A stretch of DNA of 7,958 nucleotides from Spirochaetales bacterium (GTDB lineage: Bacteria > Spirochaetota > Spirochaetia > SPDA01): positions 1 to 7,958 of the forward strand of contig SPDA01000072.1 of NCBI GenBank assembly GCA_004525155.1, read 5' to 3'. Both the position numbers and the translations under genes were made by a program. Below the pieces are notes generated by a model. That model was not told the DNA's origin. It worked only from the letters and a program-made list of their open reading frames with translations, and ran no database searches. How positions within the stretch are numbered: position 1 is the first letter of the stretch; the number at the start of each line of letters is the position of its first letter. This document shows positions 1 through 6,485 of the stretch, piece after piece.

Positions 1-911
1 CAAAGTTCAATCAGACTGTACCAGGCACCGGGGCTGTCGTCTGTCTGCAGCTCAAAGCTGCTTTTATAATCTTCCGGATCGGGACCGTTGTAGAAGAGCG
101 CTCCGGGACCGCTGCGGCCGGGCGGTATCTTCCAGCGGACGCCTCCCGACGTTCCGAACCACTCAGACAGAAAGTCATTGTTGAACTGCTCCACGCTGGT
201 GTACACTCCCCAGTTTTCACCATTGATGACGAGCTTCACGAAGTTGGCTTTAAGGGCCGGAATATAGCTGTGGCTTATCCGTGAAAACAGCACCTCGCGG
301 AGGAAGGAGGGGTCCGCATTGTTGTTTAACAGGTTCAGGGTTCTGTATCCGTACAGGCGCTGGCTGCCCTTCTCATAATCTATCGAAATATTGAAGGATT
401 TCTTCGGCGAATTTCTCGTCATGAAGTAGCTCGAGCTTCCGCGGAAATGGACCCCTACACCGGGATACGCTTCTCCGTCGACAATAAGATTCGCGGGAAC
501 TTCCACGTCCGTATTGAAAAAATCCGTCAGTTCATCAAACCACCCGGGACTGGAAAACCGCAGGTACAGGGTGCGGAAGGTATTCTCATCGTAGAGATCC
601 GCCCTGTCTTTAGGGGCGGAAGCGGCGCTTTTCCGGATGTCACCCAGCAGGCCGAGCGTAACAGGCAGGTAAAACCTTATGTGTTCAGGCAGGGACTCGT
701 TCCCGCGGAGTTCCCGGACATGGTTGCGGGCACTCTGCATTTCCCGGTCGTTCAGCCTGCCGTTATTATCCTTGTCGAACATCGCAAAGACTTCAAGCCG
801 GGGCTCATGTCCCCAGGGGCCTCCGAAACCTGCCTGGGCATGGGCTGCTGCCCCAACTCCGATAAAGAGTACCAAAAGTATGCTTGCGGATCTCATTCCG
901 CTTTTGGTCAT
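1..911 (-). CDS. CotH kinase family protein with N-terminal EF-hand, exported, 3' end outside window (partial)
   Basis: An open frame reads leftward from an ATG at 911 through position 1 without a stop, giving 303 codons of an incomplete protein. Residues 1-25 are a signal peptide (basic start, hydrophobic LLVLFIGVGAAA core, likely cleavage after AHA), so the product is probably exported. Residues 46-57 form a canonical EF-hand calcium loop (D46, D48, N50, N54, E57). From about residue 115 the sequence follows the CotH family: a LRTLYLRF-like strand, 'NTDVEVPANL', 'PGVGVHFRGSSS' (R157 in the loop), 'LYGYRTLNLLNNNADPSF', 'KANFVKLVINGENWGVY'. CotH proteins are atypical kinases, best known for phosphorylating spore-coat proteins. 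The catalytic aspartates expected further C-terminal are outside the window, so activity cannot be judged. It is transcribed away from the sugar operon and has no obvious link to it. An alternative in-frame start at 896 (Met6) is possible. Family assignment is firm; substrate is unknown. Confidence 0.9.
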   Translation of the reverse strand, partial: MTKSGMRSASILLVLFIGVGAAAHAQAGFGGPWGHEPRLEVFAMFDKDNNGRLNDREMQSARNHVRELRGNESLPEHIRFYLPVTLGLLGDIRKSAASAPKDRADLYDENTFRTLYLRFSSPGWFDELTDFFNTDVEVPANLIVDGEAYPGVGVHFRGSSSYFMTRNSPKKSFNISIDYEKGSQRLYGYRTLNLLNNNADPSFLREVLFSRISHSYIPALKANFVKLVINGENWGVYTSVEQFNNDFLSEWFGTSGGVRWKIPPGRSGPGALFYNGPDPEDYKSSFELQTDDSPGAWYSLIEL

Positions 912-917
912 GGAAAC

Positions 918-945
918 AGTATATACCCTGGTCTGAAATTGGCAA
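918..945 (-). promoter_or_regulatory. Candidate sigma-70 promoter for the CotH-family gene
   Basis: Reading the minus strand, TTGCCA (945-940) and TATACT (923-918) are separated by 16 bp, each matching five of six consensus bases. Transcription would then start about 911-912, directly at the first candidate ATG. That leaves no room for a Shine-Dalgarno site before 911, so the mRNA would be leaderless, or translation would use the ATG at 896 after a very short leader. Inferred from consensus match only. Confidence 0.4.
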
Positions 946-1012
946 TACCTAATTTGAATGGTAAAGAATTGAGAAAAAAGATGGGTTCTCCTTTTCTATA
1001 TGCCTGGAAGGA

Positions 1013-1032
1013 TAATTAAGATCTGTTAATTA
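1013..1032. repeat. AT-rich inverted repeat, 7-6-7, candidate regulatory site
   Basis: TAATTAA (1013-1019) and TTAATTA (1026-1032) are perfect reverse complements around the 6-bp spacer GATCTG. It sits just upstream of the probable -35 box of the isomerase operon. The geometry (7-bp arms, 6-bp gap) equals that of the repeat at 1072-1091, but the half-site sequence differs. It could bind an activator or a second repressor dimer. Such AT-only palindromes also arise by chance. Confidence 0.3.
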
Positions 1033-1043
1033 CAAAATAATCA

Positions 1044-1072
1044 TTGACGGCAGGAAAAAACCGTGCTTAAAT
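1044..1072 (+). promoter_or_regulatory. Candidate sigma-70 promoter of the sugar operon
   Basis: TTGACG (1044-1049, five of six consensus bases) is followed after exactly 17 bp by TTAAAT (1067-1072, four of six). The predicted start is about 1079, leaving a leader of roughly 80 nt before the isomerase ATG. The -10 box abuts the inverted repeat at 1072-1091, so a protein bound there would block initiation. Position relative to the gene and operator supports it; the -10 match is modest. Confidence 0.5.
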
Positions 1073-1112
1073 ATGTTATCTATTTAACATAGTGATTCAA
1101 AGTTAACATATT
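1072..1112. promoter_or_regulatory. Candidate operator: three copies of TAACATA/TATGTTA
   Basis: TATGTTA (1072-1078) and TAACATA (1085-1091) form a perfect 7-bp inverted repeat with a 6-bp spacer. A third half-site, TAACATA (1104-1110), lies 19 bp beyond the second in direct orientation, close to two helical turns, and the 8-mer TTAACATA is shared at 1084-1091 and 1103-1110. The outer elements also match over 9 bp (AATATGTTA at 1070-1078 against TAACATATT at 1104-1112). The cluster covers the predicted transcription start, which is the usual place for a repressor site in sugar regulons. No regulator gene lies in the window, so the binding family is unknown. Confidence 0.5.
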
Positions 1113-1161
1113 CTATCAAAGTGATCTTTCATACAGAATTTTAAGTACCGGAGAGGTTGTT

Positions 1162-2607
1162 ATGGCTAAAAAGTTCAAAATAGGTGTGCTTACGTTCGGC
1201 GACGGGCGGGAATTCCTGAAAAAGGACCTTGAAACAGTAAATGCGAATTTTCAGAAAAAAGTAAAAACCCATCTTGAAAATGACGGTTTCGAGGTTCTGG
1301 CGGCGGAAGAAGTAATCTGGCAGAACAGGCTGGCGGTAAAATACGGCAAAATGATGAGGGCTGCGGATGTCGATTGCGTAATTTTCAACTACTGCGTATG
1401 GGCATGGCCTGGTTTTGCCCGCGTTGCCGCCCAGTTCTGTCCCAAGCCCATCATATTATACGCGAATCTTAACCCCGGTTATCCTGCCATGGTCGGGATG
1501 CTGGCAAATGCCGGGTCCCTTGACCAGATAGGCATTCCGTTTTTCAAAATATTCGGCGAACTTACGGACAAAAAGATTTATGAAAAACTGAAAGCCGCAA
1601 TCCTCGGTATTTCCGCTTTTAACCGGATGAAAGGCTTAACCTATGTGAATGTAGGCGGGCGCTCGCTGTCAATCGATACCGCCATAGCCGATCCTGCGCT
1701 GTGGATGGAAAAATTCGGTATAGACGTCGATCATGTCGATCAGATGGAGCTTGTGCGGCGCGCCGAGCTGGAGCTTGAAAACCCGGCAAAGGTGGAAAAA
1801 GCACTGGCCTACTGCAGGAAACATGTCCGGAAAATTCATTGGACGAAAGATGATGCGACCATGAAGTGTACGGAGGACCTTGTAAAGCGTTCCCTTGCCA
1901 TGTACTACGCCATGACAGACTTATGCGATGAATTCGGCTATGATTTCTGCGGGATCAAGGGTCAGAGGGAACTGACCGAGCATTATGCCACCTCCGATAT
2001 CCCTGAGGCAGTTCTTAACGACTATTACGGCCCCGCCGGCGAACCGCACGATCCTATTGTGTGTTCTACCGAGGCGGATATGGATGCCGCCCTTACAATG
2101 CAGATCTTCAATTTAATCACCGGCCAGCCGGTTCTTTTTGCGGATATCAGAAGCTATTATGATGACAAAAAGATATGGGATCTCTGCAATTCCGGGGCTC
2201 ATGCAACCTATTTCGCCGGGAAGAGCAAGGATCCTATCGAGAATTTGAAGAATGTGGAATTCAGGCCCGAGGGATTTTATTATCCTGCGGGCGGAGCATC
2301 TGTTTATCATATCGCGAAACCGGGAGAGGTAACGCTGGCACGCCTGGCCCGGAGCGGAAGCACCACGCATTACAAACTCGTCGTTGTTCACGGCGAGTTC
2401 GTATCGTTCGGGGCGGAGGAGGACGAGAAACTTGCAGCCATCGAGCAGGACAACTGGCCGCATGCATTCTGCCGTTTCGACTGCGACATGGAAACCTTTA
2501 TCCAGGGAATCAATTGCAATCACATTCACGGTACCTATGGAAACTGGGTCGAAGAATTGAAAGTATTCTGCCGGGCGGCGGATATCGAATTCGTTTTACT
2601 TGGATAA
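1162..2607 (+). CDS. L-fucose isomerase family sugar isomerase (FucI-like, 481 aa)
   Basis: Probable cytoplasmic aldose-ketose isomerase, opening the catabolic route. The start has a good Shine-Dalgarno GGAGAGG (1150-1156), 5 nt before the ATG. Family signatures are clear: 'GGRSLSIDTAIADPALWMEKFGIDVDHVDQMELVRRAE' type region at about 165-202 and 'GQPVLFADIRSYYDDKKIWDLCNSGAHATYF' type region at 321-351. The metal-binding set of L-fucose isomerase appears conserved: E304 and D328 are 24 residues apart, the same spacing as Glu337/Asp361 in E. coli FucI, and a C-terminal histidine (H454 or H456 in NCNHIHGTYG) can serve as the third ligand, before the family-like 'WVEELKVFCRAADIEF' tail. At 481 residues it is about 110 shorter than E. 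coli FucI (about 591). Members of this family act on L-fucose, D-arabinose or related sugars; which one applies here is not shown. It is first in the operon, 62 nt ahead of the binding-protein gene. Confidence 0.88.
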   Translation: MAKKFKIGVLTFGDGREFLKKDLETVNANFQKKVKTHLENDGFEVLAAEEVIWQNRLAVKYGKMMRAADVDCVIFNYCVWAWPGFARVAAQFCPKPIILYANLNPGYPAMVGMLANAGSLDQIGIPFFKIFGELTDKKIYEKLKAAILGISAFNRMKGLTYVNVGGRSLSIDTAIADPALWMEKFGIDVDHVDQMELVRRAELELENPAKVEKALAYCRKHVRKIHWTKDDATMKCTEDLVKRSLAMYYAMTDLCDEFGYDFCGIKGQRELTEHYATSDIPEAVLNDYYGPAGEPHDPIVCSTEADMDAALTMQIFNLITGQPVLFADIRSYYDDKKIWDLCNSGAHATYFAGKSKDPIENLKNVEFRPEGFYYPAGGASVYHIAKPGEVTLARLARSGSTTHYKLVVVHGEFVSFGAEEDEKLAAIEQDNWPHAFCRFDCDMETFIQGINCNHIHGTYGNWVEELKVFCRAADIEFVLLG

Positions 2608-2628
2608 TTTCATTACAAAAGGCTCTTT

Positions 2629-2643
2629 AGGGTCGTAGACCCT
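2629..2643 (+). other. Small intergenic RNA hairpin between isomerase and binding-protein genes
   Basis: AGGGTC (2629-2634) pairs with GACCCT (2638-2643) around a GTA loop. Only TTT follows before AATAATTAAC, so it is a poor terminator. Lying 12 nt ahead of a strong ribosome site, it more likely stabilises a processed mRNA end or is incidental. Confidence 0.4.
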
Positions 2644-2655
2644 TTAATAATTAAC

Positions 2656-2661
2656 AGGAGG
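2656..2661 (+). promoter_or_regulatory. Strong ribosome binding site for the binding-protein gene
   Basis: A perfect AGGAGG lies 8 nt before the ATG at 2670. It is stronger than the sites of the ATPase and permease genes, consistent with the high protein demand for a periplasmic binding protein. Confidence 0.85.
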
Positions 2662-2669
2662 CTAGATAC

Positions 2670-3737
2670 ATGGGAAAAAGAATTGCTTTAGCGGCACTAC
2701 TGGTTCTTTTCTGTTTCACTGTAGGCAATATATTTGCCGAAGGTGCATCCGAAAAAAAGGCTTCAAGTGCGGGTAAACAGATCGTCGTAGGCGTTTCTGT
2801 TGGCGACTTGCGGCTTGAGCGCTGGAAACGGGACATGGACCTTATGGTCGCGCAGGCGGAAAGCATGGGTGCAAAAGTTTACAGCAACTCTGCGGACGGA
2901 GATGCAAAGCTTCAGCTGTCGCAGATCGAAAATATGCTGACGAAAGGCATCAATGTTCTTGTCTGTATTCCTGTAAACGGAAAAGTTTTGGCACCGGCTG
3001 TCGAAGCGGCGCACAGGGATGGAGTCAAGGTTATCGCCTACGATAGAATCATCGAAGACAGCGATTTGGACTACTACATCACTTTCGACATGCTCGGCGT
3101 CGGCAAGCTTCAGGCTACCTATCTTCTAAAGAAAGTGCCCAAGGGCAGATACTACCTTTTGGCAGGGGATAAAACGGACAACAATGCCAAATTGTTCCGG
3201 GAAGGGCAGATGATGGTACTGCAGAAATATATCGACAACGGCGACGTTAAAGTCATCGGCGACCAGTGGGCTGAAGGATGGCTTCCTGAAAAAGCAATGA
3301 AACTGACGGAAAACGTTCTTACCGCAGTCAACAACCAGCTGGACGCAATTCTTGCCTCCAACGACAGCACCGCGGACGGCGCTATTCAGGCGCTGATCGA
3401 ACAGGGCCTGGCGGGCAAGATTCCCATCACCGGGCAGGACGCGGATATCGCGGCATGCCAGAGAATAGTAGAGGGAACCCAGACCATGACTGTGTACAAG
3501 CCTCTTCCCAGGCTCGCGAAAGCGGCCATTGAATTTGCCGTGAATATCGCCAGCGGAAAGGAAATAAAGACAAATGCCACGTATAAAAACGGCTTCAAGG
3601 ATGTACCTTCGGTCAACCTGGATATTTATGCTGTGGATAAAACAAACATGATTGATCTGGTCATCAAAGACGGTTTCCATTCATATGATGATGTTTACAA
3701 AAATGTTCCGGCAAAGGACAGACCTCCTCGTCCTTAA
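2670..3737 (+). CDS. xylF: XylF-type periplasmic sugar-binding protein of an ABC importer
   Basis: Solute-binding subunit that captures a monosaccharide in the periplasm and delivers it to the XylG/XylH complex. Residues 1-23 are a signal peptide (MGKR, hydrophobic core, cleavage probably after NIFA). C15 is preceded by F, not the Ala/Gly of a lipobox, so a lipoprotein is unlikely. The mature protein resembles E. coli XylF along its length, not only in the general periplasmic-binding fold: 'DLRLERW' (46-52), 'QIENML' (85-90), 'AYDRII' (123-128), 'DNNAKLFR' (170-177), 'GDQWAEGWLPE' (197-207), 'ASNDSTADGAIQAL' (229-242), 'GQDADIAA' (255-262), 'TQTMTVYKP' (270-278), 'VIKDGFH' (331-337). That points to D-xylose or a close stereochemical relative. 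It is followed by an intrinsic terminator before the ATPase gene. Subfamily assignment is strong; the ligand is uncertain because the neighbouring enzymes are not the xylose pathway. Confidence 0.92.
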   Translation: MGKRIALAALLVLFCFTVGNIFAEGASEKKASSAGKQIVVGVSVGDLRLERWKRDMDLMVAQAESMGAKVYSNSADGDAKLQLSQIENMLTKGINVLVCIPVNGKVLAPAVEAAHRDGVKVIAYDRIIEDSDLDYYITFDMLGVGKLQATYLLKKVPKGRYYLLAGDKTDNNAKLFREGQMMVLQKYIDNGDVKVIGDQWAEGWLPEKAMKLTENVLTAVNNQLDAILASNDSTADGAIQALIEQGLAGKIPITGQDADIAACQRIVEGTQTMTVYKPLPRLAKAAIEFAVNIASGKEIKTNATYKNGFKDVPSVNLDIYAVDKTNMIDLVIKDGFHSYDDVYKNVPAKDRPPRP

Positions 3738-3754
3738 ATAAAAATTCATCTCCG

Positions 3755-3785
3755 GGGAGCTCTTGCAAAGAGCTCCCATTTTTTT
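3755..3785 (+). terminator. Intrinsic terminator / attenuator between binding protein and ATPase genes
   Basis: GGGAGCTCTT (3755-3764) and AAGAGCTCCC (3768-3777) form a perfect 10-bp stem with a GCA loop, followed by A and seven Ts (3779-3785). This is a textbook Rho-independent terminator starting 17 nt after the binding-protein stop. Because the ATPase follows after another 17 nt with no clear promoter between, it probably ends part of the transcripts so that more binding protein than membrane complex is made. Confidence 0.88.
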
Positions 3786-3802
3786 AAAATGAGTTTTAAC
3801 AA

Positions 3803-5344
3803 ATGAATTATGTGTTAGAAGCGAAGAATATAACAAAAGATTTTCCCGGCGTCAGGGCTCTTGACAACGTTTCCTTTGATCTGCAAAAAGGTGAAATTCA
3901 TGCTCTTTGCGGGGAAAATGGCGCAGGGAAAACAACGTTCATAAATGTTTTGAGCGGACGCTTCCCTTCAGCTTTCTACTCGGGCGACATATTTATAGAC
4001 GGCGGAAAAACCGTTTTAAATACTGTCCGGGAGGCGGAAAAAGCCGGGATTGCCGTCATTCACCAGGAACTGAATTTATATCAGGATCTGTCTGTAACCG
4101 AGAATATTTTCATCGGCCATGAAATCCAGAAATTCGGCAACATGAACTGGAATGCCATGTATTCCGAGACCAATGAATGGCTCAATAAACTCCAGATGGA
4201 AAATGTTCGTCCCACCACCAAAGTAAAAGATCTGGGCATAGGAAAACAGCAGCTGATCGAAATTGCCAGGATATTGAGGCTGGAGAACATTAAAATAATC
4301 ATTCTTGATGAACCGACTGCTTCTCTGACTGAATTTGAGGTCGAACTGCTTTTAAAACTTTTACGCAATTTAAAAAAGCAGGATATCGCCAGTATTTACA
4401 TTTCGCATAAAATTGATGAAGTAATGGAGATAGCCGATAGAGTTACCGTTTTCCGGGACGGCCAGACAGTAGGATGTGCTGAAAAAGCAGATCTTACAAA
4501 AAAGGAAATTGTGAGGCTCATGGTCGGAAGGGAAATAAAGGAGTTGTTTCCAAAAATTGAATGCGAAAAAGGTGAGACCGTTCTTGAAGTAAAAAATTTC
4601 TCGGTCGTTAATCCATCCACATCCAAATACATAGTTAAAGATGCCGGTTTTCATGTCAAACGCGGTGAGATACTCGGAATATTCGGGTTGATAGGTGCGG
4701 GCCGTACGGAACTCATGAGCAGCATATTCGGAAATAAAATGGGAACTGTCTCCGGCGACATCTATATAGCCGGTTCGAAAAAAACCATAAACTCGCCGGG
4801 AGCAGGATTGAAGGAAGGAATTGCCTACGTAACCGAAGACAGAAAAGGCCTCGGTATAATTCATACGATGAACGTTAAGGAAAATACATCCTTATCTCAT
4901 CTGGAACATTTCAGTTCCTTCCTGGCCATCGATGAAAACAGGGAAGTTCATTCGGTTTTAAAAAGCGTTCAGGCTTTGAATGTAAAAATGTCTTCGCTCG
5001 ACGCCAAAATAATAAATTTGAGCGGCGGAAACCAGCAGAAGGTGCTCCTGGCCCGAAGCCTGATGAAAGGCGTTTCGGTACTGATCCTTGACGAGCCCAC
5101 GCGCGGAATTGATGTCGGGGCGAAGCATGAAATTTACCAGATTATGGGCAGCCTGGTGCAATCAGGCGTGGCGATTATCATGGTTTCTTCCGAACTGCCG
5201 GAAATTCTCGGCATGTGTGATCGTATTCTTGTAATGTGCCGGGGCGTGATAACCGGTGAATTCGATAACCGGGAGAAAATTATTACTCAAGAGGAAATTA
5301 TGATTTGTGCAACAGGGACGGGGATAGAAGCAAATGAAAAGTGA
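3803..5344 (+). CDS. xylG: XylG-type sugar ABC importer ATPase (two fused nucleotide-binding domains)
   Basis: Cytoplasmic energy-coupling subunit, 513 residues, the usual length for XylG/RbsA/MglA proteins. The first domain has Walker A GENGAGKTT (37-45), signature DLGIGKQQ (143-150; E. coli XylG has DLGLGQQQ), Walker B IIILDEPTASL (165-175) and H-loop H202. The second has a degenerate Walker A GLIGAGRTE (295-303, R301 in place of lysine), signature LSGGNQQK (406-413), Walker B VLILDEPTRGID (426-437), and serine/glutamate (S463-E464) where an H-loop histidine would be. That asymmetry is normal for this family. Overall sequence follows E. coli XylG, for example 'MVGREI', 'EILGIFGLIGAGRTE' and the 'DEPTRGIDVGAKHEIYQI' region. 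The ATG at 3803 has only a weak GAG-type ribosome site, and the gene sits downstream of an intrinsic terminator. Its last 11 nt overlap the permease gene, implying translational coupling. Confidence 0.94.
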   Translation: MNYVLEAKNITKDFPGVRALDNVSFDLQKGEIHALCGENGAGKTTFINVLSGRFPSAFYSGDIFIDGGKTVLNTVREAEKAGIAVIHQELNLYQDLSVTENIFIGHEIQKFGNMNWNAMYSETNEWLNKLQMENVRPTTKVKDLGIGKQQLIEIARILRLENIKIIILDEPTASLTEFEVELLLKLLRNLKKQDIASIYISHKIDEVMEIADRVTVFRDGQTVGCAEKADLTKKEIVRLMVGREIKELFPKIECEKGETVLEVKNFSVVNPSTSKYIVKDAGFHVKRGEILGIFGLIGAGRTELMSSIFGNKMGTVSGDIYIAGSKKTINSPGAGLKEGIAYVTEDRKGLGIIHTMNVKENTSLSHLEHFSSFLAIDENREVHSVLKSVQALNVKMSSLDAKIINLSGGNQQKVLLARSLMKGVSVLILDEPTRGIDVGAKHEIYQIMGSLVQSGVAIIMVSSELPEILGMCDRILVMCRGVITGEFDNREKIITQEEIMICATGTGIEANEK

Positions 5345-6485
5345 ATTGAATAAAAAAACAAAAATAGCCGTTTTTGATGTGCGGACATACATGATGGTCT
5401 TTGCGCTGCTGGCTATCTGGATTATTTTCACTGCCTTTTCGAGGGGAACCTTTCTTACTCCGCGGAATATGAGTAATATGTTCCGGCAATCAGTTTTCAC
5501 GGCGATCCTTGCGCTTGGCATGGTTCTGGTGATCATCCTGGGGCAGATAGACCTGTCGGTTGGTTCGATGGCGGGGCTCTGCGGCGGAATACTCGCAATG
5601 ATGAATGTCTGGAATAGTATGCCGCCGGGGGTCGCCATTGCCCTCACAATACTTACGGGCCTGGCCCTTGGCCTTTGGAACGGTTTCTGGATTGCCTACA
5701 GGAATGTTCCATCCTTCATCGTCACCATGGCAGGACTTCTCATCTTCCGGGGTATCCTTACCGGTATTACGGACGGTATTACCATCGGACCGGTCAGCCC
5801 TTTTTTCGGCCTCATCGGAAAGGAATTCCTTCCTAAAAATGTGGGGATAATTATAGGAATCGTTACCATCGGCGCCTTCCTCTTTTTCCAGTATAGAGGA
5901 AGGATGTCAAAAGCGAAGTATAATATTACCCTGATTCCGATACAGAGAGAGATTCTGAAAAGTTTTGTAATAATCGTCATTGTATTCGTTTTTGTATTCA
6001 TGATGAACGCGTATCACGGCGTGCCGAACCCTGTAATAATTCTGCTGTTATTCTTTGTAATTTTTAACTATCTCTCTACAAGAACAGTGTTCGGAAGAAG
6101 AATTTATGCCATAGGCGGGAATAACCTGGCTAGCAAGCTTGCCGGTATCAATATAAAACGTATTACCCTTATAGTGTTCGTGATTAATGGACTTATGGCC
6201 GCGCTGGCCGGAATATTCCTTACATCCCGATTGAGTTCAGCATCGATTAACGCGGGCACTTCCGCGGAACTTGACGCGATCGCCGCCTGCGTAATAGGCG
6301 GGACAAGCCTGATGGGCGGGATAGGCACGGTACCGGGCGCCATCATCGGAGCGGTAGTTATGGCGAGCCTTGATAACGGCATGAGCCTGCTGGACGCGCC
6401 TTTTTTCTGGCAGACGATTGTAAAGGGCCTCGTTCTTATTGCGGCCGTATGGTTTGACATGTCGAAAAAACAGAGGGCCCTGTAA
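5334..6485 (+). CDS. xylH: XylH-type sugar ABC importer permease
   Basis: Inner-membrane channel subunit, 383 residues (E. coli XylH is about 393), of the branched-chain amino acid/ribose permease superfamily. Hydrophobic segments occur near 20-36, 54-70, 77-92, 99-120, 126-144, 169-185, 209-225, 232-247, 276-297, 313-330, 332-346 and 357-375. Family motifs include 'ILGQIDLSVGSMAG' (68-81), 'VPSFIVTMAGLLIFRG' (125-140), 'TRTVFGRRIYAIGGN' (249-263) and 'ELDAIAACVIGGTSLMGG' (312-329), the last being the cytoplasmic coupling region that contacts the ATPase. The central 'FGRRIYAIGGN' block after a long hydrophobic insert matches XylH rather than the shorter RbsC. The start overlaps the ATPase stop by 11 nt; GGGGA (5320-5324) is a plausible ribosome site 9 nt upstream. 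Its stop codon touches the next start. Confidence 0.93.
   Translation: MKSELNKKTKIAVFDVRTYMMVFALLAIWIIFTAFSRGTFLTPRNMSNMFRQSVFTAILALGMVLVIILGQIDLSVGSMAGLCGGILAMMNVWNSMPPGVAIALTILTGLALGLWNGFWIAYRNVPSFIVTMAGLLIFRGILTGITDGITIGPVSPFFGLIGKEFLPKNVGIIIGIVTIGAFLFFQYRGRMSKAKYNITLIPIQREILKSFVIIVIVFVFVFMMNAYHGVPNPVIILLLFFVIFNYLSTRTVFGRRIYAIGGNNLASKLAGINIKRITLIVFVINGLMAALAGIFLTSRLSSASINAGTSAELDAIAACVIGGTSLMGGIGTVPGAIIGAVVMASLDNGMSLLDAPFFWQTIVKGLVLIAAVWFDMSKKQRAL

Noticed and set aside
936..956. AAATT...AATTT inverted repeat near the minus-strand -35 box
   Set aside because: Only 5-bp AT arms with an 11-bp gap; expected by chance in such sequence.
447..1019. 190-residue open frame on the + strand opposite the CotH-family gene
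   Set aside because: It is antisense to a frame with clear CotH and EF-hand signatures, has no recognisable domain and runs on into the intergenic region; a shadow frame.
1092..1135. GTGAT-containing stretches considered as a CRP-like site
   Set aside because: Neither GTGATTC nor GTGATCT is followed by a TCACA half at the correct spacing.
2629..2643. Hairpin after the isomerase gene considered as a terminator
   Set aside because: Only a 6-bp stem and three following Ts; too weak to call termination, so listed only as a small hairpin.
3126..3680. 184-residue minus-strand open frame within the binding-protein gene
   Set aside because: Complement of a strongly conserved XylF-type gene; no ribosome site or recognisable motif.
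4685..4711. Degenerate second Walker A (Arg in place of Lys) in the ATPase
   Set aside because: Looks like a lost catalytic residue, but this G-x-x-GAGRTE form is the norm for the second domain of XylG/RbsA/MglA-type ATPases, so it is not damage.
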